A DNA stretch of 64,000 bases, from assembly GCF_044987625.1 (NCBI RefSeq), contig NZ_JBJDSB010000001.1:1054001-1118000 (forward strand). Direction: 5' to 3'. This document shows, piece after piece, positions 1-8,550 of the stretch; position 1 is the first letter of the stretch, and each line of letters opens with the position of its first letter. Below the pieces are notes generated by a model. That model was not told the DNA's origin and made no database searches. It saw only the letters and a list, made by a program, of their open reading frames with translations. The DNA comes from Desulfobaculum sp044987625 (GTDB lineage: Bacteria; Desulfobacterota; Desulfovibrionia; Desulfovibrionales; Desulfovibrionaceae). The position numbers and the translations under genes were made by a program.

Positions 1-615
1 CTGCTGGACGAGGGCGTGCTCATCCGCCGCCCGGACGCCGTAACCATTGGTCCGCGCGCCAGCGTTGCCCCTGGCAGCGAAGTCTGCGGCCCCTGCGAAA
101 TCCTTGGCGAAAGCACCATCGCCGCAGGCGCCAGCGTCGCCTCCAACGTGTGGATGCACGACAGCCACATTGGCGAAGACTCCACCGTGCTGCCCTTTTC
201 GCACCTAGAGCAGGCCACGGTGCAGGCGCGCTGTCACATCGGCCCCTACGCCCGCCTGCGCCCCGGCGCGCTGGTGTGCGACGAGGCCAAGGTCGGCAAC
301 TTCGTGGAAATGAAAAAGGCCACCCTCGGCCCCGGATCCAAAGCCAGCCATCTGACCTATCTTGGCGACACCGAAGTGGGCACAGGAGCCAACATCGGCG
401 CAGGCACCATCACCTGCAACTACGACGGCGTGAACAAGTTCAAAACCGTCATCGAGGACGACGCCTTCATCGGCAGCAACACCGCTCTTGTGGCCCCCGT
501 GACCATCGGCAAAGGCGCACTTGTCGGCGCAGGCTCGGTAATTACGCGAAACGTCAAGGAAAATACCATAGGCATCACCCGCGCAAAACAACGCGAACTT
601 CCAAGAAGGAAGTAA
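1..615 (+). CDS. glmU: GlmU, C-terminal part (5' end cut by window edge)
   Basis: Last ~204 residues of the bifunctional N-acetylglucosamine-1-phosphate uridyltransferase/glucosamine-1-phosphate acetyltransferase, which makes UDP-GlcNAc for peptidoglycan and LPS in the cytoplasm. Only the left-handed beta-helix acetyltransferase half is present: hexapeptide-repeat periodicity throughout, with the family motifs GNFVEMKKA, KASHLTYLGD (catalytic His) and NYDG in order. The frame is open from base 1, so the N-terminal uridyltransferase half lies outside. The protein ends in a basic tail and the next gene starts 45 bp downstream on the same strand. Identification of this half is secure. Confidence 0.93.
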   Translation: MLDEGVLIRRPDAVTIGPRASVAPGSEVCGPCEILGESTIAAGASVASNVWMHDSHIGEDSTVLPFSHLEQATVQARCHIGPYARLRPGALVCDEAKVGNFVEMKKATLGPGSKASHLTYLGDTEVGTGANIGAGTITCNYDGVNKFKTVIEDDAFIGSNTALVAPVTIGKGALVGAGSVITRNVKENTIGITRAKQRELPRRK

Positions 616-660
616 CACATTTCTTGATTTTACTATCTGAACAGGGTAGAAATTTCGCCT

Positions 661-891
661 ATGGATGCACTGAGCCAGTTGGAAGCCCGAATCGATTCCA
701 TGCTTGCCAAGAACCGGGTTCTGGAGGAGGAAAACCGGCGTCTTCGGCGGGAGCTCGATGGTGGCAAACGAGAGCTTGAAAGCGAAAACCGAGCTCTGCG
801 CGACGAACTCGAGCGCGAACGGGCCGGAAAGAGAGACGTCCTCGCCAAGATAGACAATCTGCTGGAAAAACTTCAGTCAGAGACTGAATAG
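661..891 (+). CDS. small coiled-coil protein, ZapB-like
   Basis: 76 residues, almost all one charged heptad-repeat coiled coil rich in Glu, Arg and Leu, with no membrane segment. It sits directly upstream of zapA (14 bp gap), and such short coiled-coil proteins next to zapA are usually considered division-ring accessory proteins resembling ZapB. Sequence similarity of coiled coils is uninformative, so the assignment rests on size, composition and position. The ATG at 661 lacks a strong ribosome binding site. Confidence 0.6.
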   Translation: MDALSQLEARIDSMLAKNRVLEEENRRLRRELDGGKRELESENRALRDELERERAGKRDVLAKIDNLLEKLQSETE

Positions 892-905
892 GCGGATATC
901 TACAT

Positions 906-1172
906 ATGCCGAGTTACACTCTTTCTGTCCTTGATTTGGAAGTTTCCTTCAGGGCAAAGGCTGACCATACCCGAGTTCTCAAGGCAAAGGAGCTTCTTGA
1001 GGAACGGTACCGGGAAATCACACAGCACGGTAGACGACTGAGCAAAGAGAAGCTGTTGACATTCCTGGCTCTTGGGCTGGCAGACGACCTGCTCCAGAGC
1101 AACCGGAAACTAGAAGAGCTGGATGGAAAACTTTCCGATCTTCTCGATAAGATCGATAATGGCGGGACCTGA
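906..1172 (+). CDS. zapA: cell division protein ZapA
   Basis: 88 residues. ZapA is a cytoplasmic protein that binds and bundles FtsZ filaments at midcell. The N-terminal part (YTLSVLDLEVSFRAKAD) matches the ZapA head domain and the C-terminal half is the helical dimerisation coiled coil (ALGLADDLLQSNRKLEEL and onward). Length agrees with the short ZapA family. It forms a pair with the coiled-coil gene upstream and is followed at once by the 6S RNA, the zapA-ssrS arrangement seen in many proteobacteria. Confidence 0.82.
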   Translation: MPSYTLSVLDLEVSFRAKADHTRVLKAKELLEERYREITQHGRRLSKEKLLTFLALGLADDLLQSNRKLEELDGKLSDLLDKIDNGGT

Positions 1173-1189
1173 TTAACGGGCGTCATACT

Positions 1190-1381
1190 TGCGTATCTCC
1201 CTGGGGGGTTTGTGATTGAGGAACAATTTTTGAGCCAACACTTCTAAAACGGGAGCAGCTTTAAGGCCTGCCCGTGTGCACACCCGCAAGACGGGGAGCC
1301 TGACGGCAGGTACAGCAGCACCCACCTTGCTTTGCAAGGTTCAAAAGAGTTCCCAACACGGCGCCCCGGGGTAGATATATA
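1190..1381 (+). ncRNA. ssrS: 6S RNA
   Basis: Regulator of sigma70-RNA polymerase. The ends form a long closing stem: 1194-1206 (TATCTCCCTGGGG) pairs with 1364-1377 (CCCCGGGGTAGATA) with a single bulge. Inside are blocks resembling E. coli 6S: GAGCCAACACTTC near 1230, a GC-rich apical region around 1245-1310, and CACCTTGC..GCAAGGTTCA near 1323, in the expected order. Total length near 190 nt and position immediately after zapA both fit. Exact ends are estimates. Confidence 0.8.
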
Positions 1382-1612
1382 CATTCTTGGTTGTGGGAGA
1401 ATACCTTAACCCGGCATGAACGCTTACAGGATAAACCCTTAACACGCCTGCCCGCCTTTCCTCATGGCCCCTTGCGGGTCTTCCAGCCGCGGCTGCCTCC
1501 GGCCGCTCACTTCCGATGTATCGCTCTTCACCCCTCGCCGCTGGCAGGAGCAGAAGCCCTGCCGAAGTATATCGGGTTTGCGGCAACCCGTAGCGCATAA
1601 AAGGAGAGTGCC
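1382..1612 (+). other. intergenic stretch between 6S RNA and rny
   Basis: About 230 bp with no gene I can support. It presumably carries the rny promoter and leader; AAAGGAGAG at 1600-1608 is the rny ribosome binding site. No clear terminator for the 6S transcript was found. Confidence 0.5.
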
Positions 1613-3172
1613 ATGAGTTTGGCAATATTGTTCGCCGCAATTGTCGGCGCGGTATTAGGGGCCTCAGCAGGCTATGTCCTGCACAATTACATCTCATCGA
1701 AGCGGCTGGCAGGCGCCAAGGACCTCGCCGACCGCATCCTCGACGAGGCCCGTAAGGAAGGACAGGCCCAGCGTAAGGAGTACATGCTCCAAGCGCAGGA
1801 CGAAATCCTCCGCCTCAAGAAAGAAATGGAGGGCGAGTTCAAAGACGTTGAACGCGACCTCAAAAAACGAGAATCCCGCAACCAGGACAAGGAAGAACGC
1901 CTTGAGCGCCGCGTAGAGGAATCCAACCGCAAGGAATCCGAACTCGTCGCCATGGAAAAGCGTCTCTCCCGCCTCGAACGCAAGCTGACCAACCGTCAGG
2001 AGCACATCGAGGAACTGGAAGGACAACAGATGACCAAGCTGGAGGAAATCTCCGGCCTGACTGCTGAAGAAGCCAAAGAACGCCTCATGGGTGAAATTGA
2101 ATCCCAGACGAGGCACGAGGCCGCCAAACGCGTCCGTCAGATTGAGATGGAAGCCAAGGAAACCGGCGACCGCAAAGCCAAAGAAATCCTCGCCACCGCC
2201 ATCCAGCGGTATTCCGGCGACTTCGTCAACGAGCAGACCGTCGCCGCCGTTACCCTGCCCAGCGAAGATATGAAGGGCCGCATCATCGGCCGCGAAGGCC
2301 GCAACATCCGTGCGCTGGAAGCCGCCACGGGCGTGGACCTCATCATCGACGACACCCCCGAAACCGTCGTCCTTTCCGCCTTCTCCCCCCTGCGTCGCCA
2401 GGTCGCCAAGCTGGCGCTGGAACGCCTCATCAGCGACGGCCGCATCCATCCGGCCCGCATTGAAGACGTGGTGAAGAAAGTGGAACAGGAAATGGACGTC
2501 AAGCTCCGCGAAATTGGCGAGCAGGCGACCTTCGACGTGGGCGTGCACGGCATCCATCCCGATGTCGTCCGTCTGCTGGGCCAGCTCCAGTACCGCACCA
2601 GCTTCTCCCAGAATGTGCTCCAGCACTCTCTGGAAGTGGCCTCCCTGTGTGGCATCATGGCCGCAGAACTTGGTCTGGACGCCAAAAAGGCCAAGCGCGC
2701 AGGCCTGCTGCACGACATCGGCAAAGCCGTGGACCACGAAGTGGAAGGTCCCCACGCCCTCATCGGCGCGGACCTCGCCAAGAAATACGGCGAGGGCAAG
2801 GACATCATCCACTCCATCGCCGCGCACCATGAGGACACCGCACCCACCACGGTGCTGGCCGTTCTCGTGCAGGCTGCGGACAGCCTCTCCGGCGCACGCC
2901 CCGGCGCGCGTAAGGAACTGCTGGAAAACTACGTGAAGCGCCTTGAAGAGCTGGAAGGCATCGCCACCAGCTTCGAGGGCGTGTCCAAGGCCTACGCCAT
3001 TCAGGCCGGACGCGAAATCCGCGTCATGGTCGATTCCGAGCGCATCGACGACGACAAGACCTACCTGCTGTGTAAGGACATCTCCCAGAAGATTGAGGAG
3101 AACCTCACCTACCCTGGCCAGATTCGCGTGACGTGCATCCGCGAACGCCGCGCCGTGGGCTACGCCAAGTAG
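1613..3172 (+). CDS. rny: ribonuclease Y
   Basis: 519 residues, full length for this membrane-anchored endoribonuclease that starts mRNA decay. An N-terminal membrane helix (about residues 2-26) is followed by a long charged coiled coil to about residue 200, a KH RNA-binding domain containing GRIIGREGRNIRALE and GVDLIIDDTPE, and an HD hydrolase domain with HSLEVASLCG and LLHDIGKAVDHE. A strong ribosome binding site precedes the ATG. It ends 29 bp before a strong terminator, so it is probably a single transcription unit. Confidence 0.96.
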   Translation: MSLAILFAAIVGAVLGASAGYVLHNYISSKRLAGAKDLADRILDEARKEGQAQRKEYMLQAQDEILRLKKEMEGEFKDVERDLKKRESRNQDKEERLERRVEESNRKESELVAMEKRLSRLERKLTNRQEHIEELEGQQMTKLEEISGLTAEEAKERLMGEIESQTRHEAAKRVRQIEMEAKETGDRKAKEILATAIQRYSGDFVNEQTVAAVTLPSEDMKGRIIGREGRNIRALEAATGVDLIIDDTPETVVLSAFSPLRRQVAKLALERLISDGRIHPARIEDVVKKVEQEMDVKLREIGEQATFDVGVHGIHPDVVRLLGQLQYRTSFSQNVLQHSLEVASLCGIMAAELGLDAKKAKRAGLLHDIGKAVDHEVEGPHALIGADLAKKYGEGKDIIHSIAAHHEDTAPTTVLAVLVQAADSLSGARPGARKELLENYVKRLEELEGIATSFEGVSKAYAIQAGREIRVMVDSERIDDDKTYLLCKDISQKIEENLTYPGQIRVTCIRERRAVGYAK

Positions 3173-3200
3173 CGTCTGCGCTCCCAACCAGAAGACACGG

Positions 3201-3234
3201 ACCGGAAAGGCTCAGCCTTTCCGGTCTTTTTTTT
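3201..3234 (+). terminator. rho-independent terminator of rny
   Basis: Perfect 12-bp stem (3201-3212 with 3214-3225) followed by a run of T from 3227 to 3234. Confidence 0.92.
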
Positions 3235-3448
3235 GCGCCGCTGCACGTGGCACACAGCGCCGGCTTCCCGCCTCCTCCCTGCCCCTCTGGGCGTGGCGCA
3301 CGCCACGTCCATGTCACGCCGCGCCCATGTCCTCATAGAATGCAAAACGCCCCTGTACAAAAAAAGGCCACACAGTACGCACACGCAAAAAACGAAATGT
3401 GGCAGGCCTTCTAACGCATCACCCAAACCCATGTCACAACTCGGGATA

Positions 3449-3477
3449 TTGACATCTGCTGTCCAAGGCGCAATACA
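3449..3477 (+). promoter_or_regulatory. predicted sigma70 promoter for the cytochrome/dcrA operon
   Basis: TTGACA at 3449-3454, 17-bp spacer, weak -10 AATACA at 3472-3477. Inverted arms ATGTCA (3431-3436) and TGACAT (3450-3455), 13 bp apart, overlap the -35 and could be an operator. Prediction only. Confidence 0.4.
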
Positions 3478-3509
3478 GCTGACATGGACTCTAAGAGGGA
3501 GGGAATTCC

Positions 3510-3980
3510 ATGCGAATCCGGCTTGTTGCACCGCTTATTCTTGCGTCTGTGGCCTTAATCCCCTTGTTCACACGTCCGGTGGCCGCACAGGAGAAGACCT
3601 ACGTCGGCTCCAAAGCGTGCGCGGAGTGTCATCCCGAACAGTATGACAACTTCATGCGCCACGCCAAAAAAGCCACCTCCGCCCACAGTATCAAAATCAT
3701 GTCGTCGGACCTCACCGAGGAGGAAGAACGCGGATGCTACGCCTGCCACACCACGGGGTATGGCCAGCCCGGCGGATTCGTGAGCTTTGAGGAAACGCCG
3801 GAACTTGGGCACGCCGGGTGCGAGGTCTGCCACGGTCCCGGTTCCGTGCATGTGGAATGGGGCGGCGACCCGGACCAAATCCACGGCTCGCTGAGCATTG
3901 AGGACTGTGAACACTGCCACAACGAAGAGCGTGTCGGCGCGTTCAACTTCAAGCCCATGCTCTACGGCGGGGCGCATTAA
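3510..3980 (+). CDS. periplasmic tetraheme cytochrome c family protein
   Basis: 156 residues with a cleavable signal peptide (hydrophobic residues 5-25, ending PVAAQ). Four heme c attachment motifs are visible: CAECH, CYACH, CEVCH and CEHCH, so a four-heme periplasmic electron carrier of the cytochrome c554-like group is predicted. It begins after GAGGGAGG and ends 15 bp before the chemoreceptor gene, whose own periplasmic domain carries a heme motif; the two are evidently co-transcribed. A partnership between cytochrome and receptor is inferred from position only. Substrate or redox partner cannot be named. Confidence 0.85.
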   Translation: MRIRLVAPLILASVALIPLFTRPVAAQEKTYVGSKACAECHPEQYDNFMRHAKKATSAHSIKIMSSDLTEEEERGCYACHTTGYGQPGGFVSFEETPELGHAGCEVCHGPGSVHVEWGGDPDQIHGSLSIEDCEHCHNEERVGAFNFKPMLYGGAH

Positions 3981-3995
3981 AGGAGGTCGGCAGGC

Positions 3996-6011
3996 ATGGG
4001 ATTCTACAGCAAATCTTTGCGGCTCAAGATCATTGTCCCCATCTCCATCATCACCATCTTCACCTTTGCCGTTCTGGGCGTCACCAACTCCGCGTGGCAC
4101 CGCCACGCCACAACGGACATCATCCACGACTCCGCCACCCGCATCGCCTCCACCCTGCTCTCCGCCATTGAGGAGCCTATGGCCATCGGTGACAACGAGG
4201 GCACGCAGATGCAGCTACGCAAAGTGGCGGCCAGCTACAGCGACGTCACCGTCTTCCTCACCAACTTCAAGGGCAACATCACCTACTCCACGGATGAAGA
4301 GGCCGTGCGCAAGGACCTCGCCACCGTCCGCCCGGAACAGGACATTCAGAACCTGCTTTCCGCCAGCCTCACAACCCCGCAGGAGGCGGGCGAGCTGCTG
4401 CACATTGGCGGACGGCCCTACTTTGTGGCCGTCAACTCCATTCCCAACGAGCCAAGCTGTCACCACTGTCACGGCGCGTCCCAGCCCATCCTCGGGTCCA
4501 TGGTGCTCATGCAGGACGTCAGCCCGCAGTTTGCGGACCTGTGGAACGCGGAGAAGATGACCATCGGCCTCTCCCTCGCGGGCGCGGCCTTCCTGCTGCT
4601 GGCGCTTCTTGGCTTCATCAAGCGTATGGTCATCTCCAAGGTAGTCTGCATCGCCGACATCAGCGACCGCATCAAGGACGGCGACTACAACGCGGAATTC
4701 GACACCTGCGGCGACGACGAACTCGCCTCGCTGTCCGACAACCTGCGAGTCATGGTGCAGACCGTGCAGAATCAGCTGGAATACAACAAAAGCATCCTGC
4801 ACGGCATCATCATCCCCCTCATTGTCACGGACCGGGACGAACGCGTCACCTTCACCAACGAGCCCATGCGCCGCATCCTCGGCCTGCCCGAGGGGCGCAT
4901 TGCAGGGCGAAAGATGTCTGAACTCTTTGCCCAGTGCCCGCCCGAGCACGCCCAGGTGGCGCGCCGCGTCATCGCCTCGGGCGCCAGCGCAAGCGGCCAG
5001 CTAACCTACACGGGACAGGACGGCGCCCAATACCCCCTGCACTACGAAGTCTCGCCCCTCACGGACGCCAACGACGCCGTTGTCGGCGCCATCGCCACCA
5101 TGATCGACCTGACGCAGGAGGAAGCCGACAAAGAGCGCATCCGCGCCCAGCGCGAGAACCTGCTCCACGTGGCGGACGACGTCACCGAGGTCGCCACAGC
5201 CCTTACCGCCTCAGCGGACCAGCTGGCGCACCAGATGCAGGAACTCATGAACGGCATGGAGCAGACCTCGGCCCAGACCGGGCAGGTGGCCGCCGCCATG
5301 GAGGAAATGAACGCTACCGTCCTGGAGGTTGCCCAAAACGCCGGACGCGCCGCCGAGGCTTCAACCTCCGCCAGCGGCGTGGCCAAGGACGGCGGACAGG
5401 AAGTGGAAAACACCGTCATGGAAACGCGCCAAATGGCCGAGACCACGCAGGGCCTTGCCCAAAGCCTTGGCAGCCTGTCCGAACGCGCCGAAGACATCGG
5501 CCACGTGATGAACGTTATTAATGACATTGCGGACCAGACCAACCTGCTAGCGCTCAACGCCGCCATCGAGGCCGCCCGCGCGGGCGAAGCCGGGCGCGGC
5601 TTTGCCGTGGTGGCGGACGAGGTGCGCAAGCTGGCGGAAAAAACCATGCAGGCCACCCGCGAGGTGGACGGCGCCATCCGCGGCATTCAGGAGAGCGCCC
5701 ACGACGCTGTCTCCGCCATGGACCAAACCCGCGACCGCGCAACCCACACCCAGTCCCTGGCCACCAACGCGGGGTCCGTGCTGACGCGCATCGTCTCCCA
5801 ATCCGATTCCATAGCGGACATGGTGCGCTCCATCGCCACGGCGGCGGATCAACAATCCTCCACCAGCGACGAAATCAACGCCAATGTCTCCAGCATCAAT
5901 CAATTGTCGCAGGATATCTCCCAGCGCATATCCACGGCCAACGCGTCCATTCAGGACGTGGCGGGCATGGCAAAGCAGCTAAGCACCCTCGTGGAGAAAT
6001 TCCGCGAATAA
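3996..6011 (+). CDS. dcrA: DcrA-type methyl-accepting chemotaxis protein with c-type heme sensor
   Basis: 671 residues. Membrane helix about 11-30, a periplasmic domain, second helix about 188-208, HAMP-like linker, a PAS domain about 265-375, then the cytoplasmic signalling domain with the conserved hairpin tip (about 509-550; DQTNLLALNAAIEAARAGE). The periplasmic domain contains Cys155-His-His-Cys158-His159, a heme c attachment motif. This is the architecture of D. vulgaris DcrA, a heme-containing receptor reported to sense oxygen or redox potential, and dcrA lies beside rbo-rub-roo in that species as here. Ribosome binding site AAAGGAGG precedes the ATG. The upstream tetraheme cytochrome is an additional neighbour worth noting. 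Confidence 0.9.
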   Translation: MGFYSKSLRLKIIVPISIITIFTFAVLGVTNSAWHRHATTDIIHDSATRIASTLLSAIEEPMAIGDNEGTQMQLRKVAASYSDVTVFLTNFKGNITYSTDEEAVRKDLATVRPEQDIQNLLSASLTTPQEAGELLHIGGRPYFVAVNSIPNEPSCHHCHGASQPILGSMVLMQDVSPQFADLWNAEKMTIGLSLAGAAFLLLALLGFIKRMVISKVVCIADISDRIKDGDYNAEFDTCGDDELASLSDNLRVMVQTVQNQLEYNKSILHGIIIPLIVTDRDERVTFTNEPMRRILGLPEGRIAGRKMSELFAQCPPEHAQVARRVIASGASASGQLTYTGQDGAQYPLHYEVSPLTDANDAVVGAIATMIDLTQEEADKERIRAQRENLLHVADDVTEVATALTASADQLAHQMQELMNGMEQTSAQTGQVAAAMEEMNATVLEVAQNAGRAAEASTSASGVAKDGGQEVENTVMETRQMAETTQGLAQSLGSLSERAEDIGHVMNVINDIADQTNLLALNAAIEAARAGEAGRGFAVVADEVRKLAEKTMQATREVDGAIRGIQESAHDAVSAMDQTRDRATHTQSLATNAGSVLTRIVSQSDSIADMVRSIATAADQQSSTSDEINANVSSINQLSQDISQRISTANASIQDVAGMAKQLSTLVEKFRE

Positions 6012-6029
6012 GTCCGGTTCTCCAAGCCG

Positions 6030-6090
6030 CCCGCATGCTGCATGCCATGGTTCCCCACCGCCACACGCATGCAGCATGCGGGCACTTTTC
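6030..6090 (+). terminator. terminator-like hairpin after dcrA
   Basis: Perfect 16-bp inverted repeat (6030-6045 with 6067-6082) around a 21-nt loop, followed by a short T run at 6086-6089. Confidence 0.6.
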
Positions 6091-6541
6091 CCCAACTGCG
6101 TAGGTAGCGCACAGTTCCTCCCAGCAGTACTGCACGGCACCGCGTGCGACGCTCCGTCCTTTCAAATGTTCATTTCCTGTCAGGAAAGCCTGTTGATAGA
6201 GCCCCACCTTTTGCGTATATAGTGTTGGTGAATCCTTAAAGAGACGGTTTTCCTCTTTTTCCGAGGTCTTCCATCTCTTCGGCATTTGAAAAATGCCCAG
6301 ATTGTGGCAGACTACCTTCCAACTCCTAGGGGGATGATGGGATTTCAATGCCAACACATCATAACACGGCGCGTCACAGTCAGCGCCGCACTTCACCGCA
6401 CCGCGCGCAGTTGGAATGCCCTGCCATCACGAAGGAATTTGGAAAATTCCTGCTCAAACCCCTTGTCAAAGGCCTTCTTAATCGCTAATGGTTCCTAATA
6501 CCAATTGCGAATCACCTGCAATGAAAAGACAGGAGGAAACC
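6083..6541 (+). promoter_or_regulatory. intergenic region with predicted promoter of the rbo-rub-roo genes
   Basis: About 460 bp without a gene. Best promoter match: TTGTCA at 6463-6468, 17-bp spacer, TAATGG at 6486-6491. Between it and the start codon lies ATTGC-N9-GCAAT (6504-6522), a possible operator. The remainder shows no structure I can interpret. Confidence 0.4.
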
Positions 6542-6922
6542 ATGCCCGAAGTATTAGAAGTCTACAAATGTGAAGCATGTGGAAACATTGTGGAAGTGCT
6601 GCATGGTGGCGCAGGCGAGCTGGTCTGCTGTGGCGAACCCATGAAGAAGTTTGCCGAAAACACCGTGGATGCCGCCAAAGAAAAGCACGTGCCTGTCATT
6701 GAAAAGACAGCCGACGGCTATAAGGTAAAGGTTGGCGACGTGGCCCACCCCATGGAAGAGAAGCACTACATCGAGTGGATCGAACTCATCGCGGACGGCA
6801 AAGCCTACCGCCAGTTCCTGAAACCCGGTGACGCACCCGAAGCCACCTTCTGTATTTCCGCCAGCTCCGTTACGGCCCGCGAATACTGCAACCTGCACGG
6901 CCTGTGGAAGGCCGAGAGCTAA
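6542..6922 (+). CDS. rbo: desulfoferrodoxin (superoxide reductase)
   Basis: 126 residues. Reduces superoxide to peroxide in the cytoplasm using electrons from rubredoxin. Both iron sites are intact: the desulforedoxin-type FeCys4 centre (Cys10, Cys13, Cys29, Cys30) and the catalytic centre II (His49, His69, His75, Cys116, His119). The ATG at 6542 is chosen because it follows AGGAGGAAAC; the upstream in-frame extension has no support. Rubredoxin follows after 29 bp, and Roo after that. Confidence 0.96.
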   Translation: MPEVLEVYKCEACGNIVEVLHGGAGELVCCGEPMKKFAENTVDAAKEKHVPVIEKTADGYKVKVGDVAHPMEEKHYIEWIELIADGKAYRQFLKPGDAPEATFCISASSVTAREYCNLHGLWKAES

Positions 6923-6951
6923 GCCCCTAGCGGCAAAAGGAGATTCCCCTC

Positions 6952-7110
6952 ATGGCCAAGTATGTTTGCACCCTGTGCGGCTATGTGTACGACCCCGCCG
7001 AAGGCGACCCCGATAGCAACATCGCCCCCGGCACCGCCTTTGAAGACCTTCCCGATGACTGGGTCTGCCCCATCTGCGGCGCAGGCAAGGAAGACTTCGA
7101 AAAAGAATAG
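6952..7110 (+). CDS. rub: rubredoxin
   Basis: 52 residues, the normal size. Small cytoplasmic FeCys4 electron carrier feeding superoxide reductase and rubredoxin:oxygen oxidoreductase. Cys6-x2-Cys9 (CTLCG) and Cys39-x2-Cys42 (CPICG) are present together with the typical Y-V-Y-D and DDWVCP residues. A ribosome binding site (AAAAGGAG) lies upstream. It is flanked by rbo and roo in the classical Desulfovibrio order. Confidence 0.97.
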   Translation: MAKYVCTLCGYVYDPAEGDPDSNIAPGTAFEDLPDDWVCPICGAGKEDFEKE

Positions 7111-7117
7111 CACCCAT

Positions 7118-7138
7118 GGCCCCCGCTTGCCGGGGGCC
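7118..7138 (+). other. intercistronic hairpin between rub and roo
   Basis: GGCCCCCG (7118-7125) pairs with CGGGGGCC (7131-7138), loop of 5 nt, no T run. It could cause partial termination or protect the upstream rbo-rub message, allowing different levels of roo. Confidence 0.55.
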
Positions 7139-7260
7139 TTCCCGGCGGGGCGGCAGTGTCCGTCACGCCCGGAAGGCCCGCGAGAGAGAAACCGGGCCGC
7201 AGGGAAGACGCCGCGTACGCGGCGAAACACAGACTCACAAACGAAACGGACAGAACAATC

Positions 7261-8466
7261 ATGAGACCGGTTGAAATCAAAAAAGACATCTACTGGGTTG
7301 GCTGCGTTGATTGGAACGGCATTGACTTTCACGGCTATTCCATCGCCCGTCACGGCACCACGTACAACGCCTACCTCGTCAAAGACGAAAAAATCACCCT
7401 GTTCGACACGGTGAAGCCCGAATTCCGCGACGAATTCCTCGCCACCCTCGCGCAGGTCGTGAACATTGAAGACATCGACTACATCGTGGCCAACCATCTG
7501 GAGCCCGACCACGGAGGCCTGCTGGCCGACCTCGTCGAGCTGGCCAAGCCCGAAAAAATCTTCTGCTCCCCCATGGGCAAGCGCGCCATTGAGGCCCACT
7601 TCCACCCCGAAGGCTGGCCCATCGAAGCCATGAAGACCGGCTCGTCCATCTCCCTTGGGCAGCGCACCGTGCAGTTTGTGGAAACCCGCATGCTGCATTG
7701 GCCCGACTCCATGCTGTCCTACATCCCCGAGGACAAGCTGCTCATCACCAACGACGCCTTCGGCCAGAACATCGCCTCCTCCGAGCGCTACGCGGACCAG
7801 CTTGACCGCGGGTTCCTGAAGCGCCGCATGATGGAGTACTACGCCAACATCGTTGTGCCCTACTCCCCCGTTGTGGAGAAGACCCTCGACGGCGTGCACG
7901 AACTGGACCTTGACGTGGACATGGTGGCCCCGGACCACGGCGCCATCTTCCGCGGCAAAGAGGACGTGGAGTTCGCCATGCAGACCTACCGCGAGTTTGC
8001 CGAGCAAAAGCCCACGAACCGCGCCGTCATCGTGTACGACACCATGTGGCACTCCACGGAAAAGATGGCCAAGGCCATCGCCGACGGCCTCATGGACGAG
8101 GGCGTGGGAGTGCGCCTGATGCACCTGAAGAGCTACCACCACTCCGAAGTGATGACCGAGGTCTTCAAGTCCGGCGCTGTGCTGATGGGCTCCCCCACGC
8201 ACAACAACGGCATCCTGCCGCTGGTGGCCGACATGCTCACCTACATGAAGGGCCTGCGCCCGCAGAACAAGGTGGGCGCGGCGTTTGGCTCCTTCGGCTG
8301 GAGCGGCGAATGCGTCAAGACCATCACCGAATGGCTGGAGTCCATGAACTTTGAGGTTGTGGACCCGGTGAAGACCAAGCACGTCCCCGCCAAGGAATCC
8401 CTTGAGGAATGCCTTGAACTGGGCCGCGCCGTCGGCAAGGCCCTCAAAGCCAAAATGGCCGACTAA
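7261..8466 (+). CDS. roo: rubredoxin:oxygen oxidoreductase (flavodiiron protein)
   Basis: 401 residues, the length of the Desulfovibrio Roo family. Reduces oxygen to water (and often NO to N2O) in the cytoplasm with electrons from rubredoxin. The metallo-beta-lactamase diiron domain has His79, Glu81, Asp83, His84, His146, Asp165 and His226 in place; the C-terminal half is a flavodoxin domain with the FMN-binding region starting VIVYDTMWHSTEKM and later GSPTHNNG. The start at 7261 gives the usual N terminus (RPVEIKKDIYWVG); the in-frame extension back to 7156 overlaps a hairpin region and is rejected. The ribosome binding site is weak, which together with the hairpin upstream suggests tuned expression. 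Confidence 0.95.
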   Translation: MRPVEIKKDIYWVGCVDWNGIDFHGYSIARHGTTYNAYLVKDEKITLFDTVKPEFRDEFLATLAQVVNIEDIDYIVANHLEPDHGGLLADLVELAKPEKIFCSPMGKRAIEAHFHPEGWPIEAMKTGSSISLGQRTVQFVETRMLHWPDSMLSYIPEDKLLITNDAFGQNIASSERYADQLDRGFLKRRMMEYYANIVVPYSPVVEKTLDGVHELDLDVDMVAPDHGAIFRGKEDVEFAMQTYREFAEQKPTNRAVIVYDTMWHSTEKMAKAIADGLMDEGVGVRLMHLKSYHHSEVMTEVFKSGAVLMGSPTHNNGILPLVADMLTYMKGLRPQNKVGAAFGSFGWSGECVKTITEWLESMNFEVVDPVKTKHVPAKESLEECLELGRAVGKALKAKMAD

Positions 8467-8479
8467 ATCCGTCTCGCAC

Positions 8480-8511
8480 GCGCCGGGGGTCTCCGGACCT
8501 CCGGCGCTTCT
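8480..8511 (+). terminator. terminator-like hairpin after roo
   Basis: GCGCCGG (8480-8486) pairs with CCGGCGC (8501-8507), followed by TTCTT. Weak T run, so cydAB may be partly read from upstream. Confidence 0.55.
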
Positions 8512-8550
8512 TGAACCGGCGCAGGAAACCACCGACCAAGGGGGCACACA

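Noticed and set aside
7156..7260. N-terminal extension of Roo
   Set aside because: Roo proteins begin near the ATG at 7261; the extension sequence is unlike the family.
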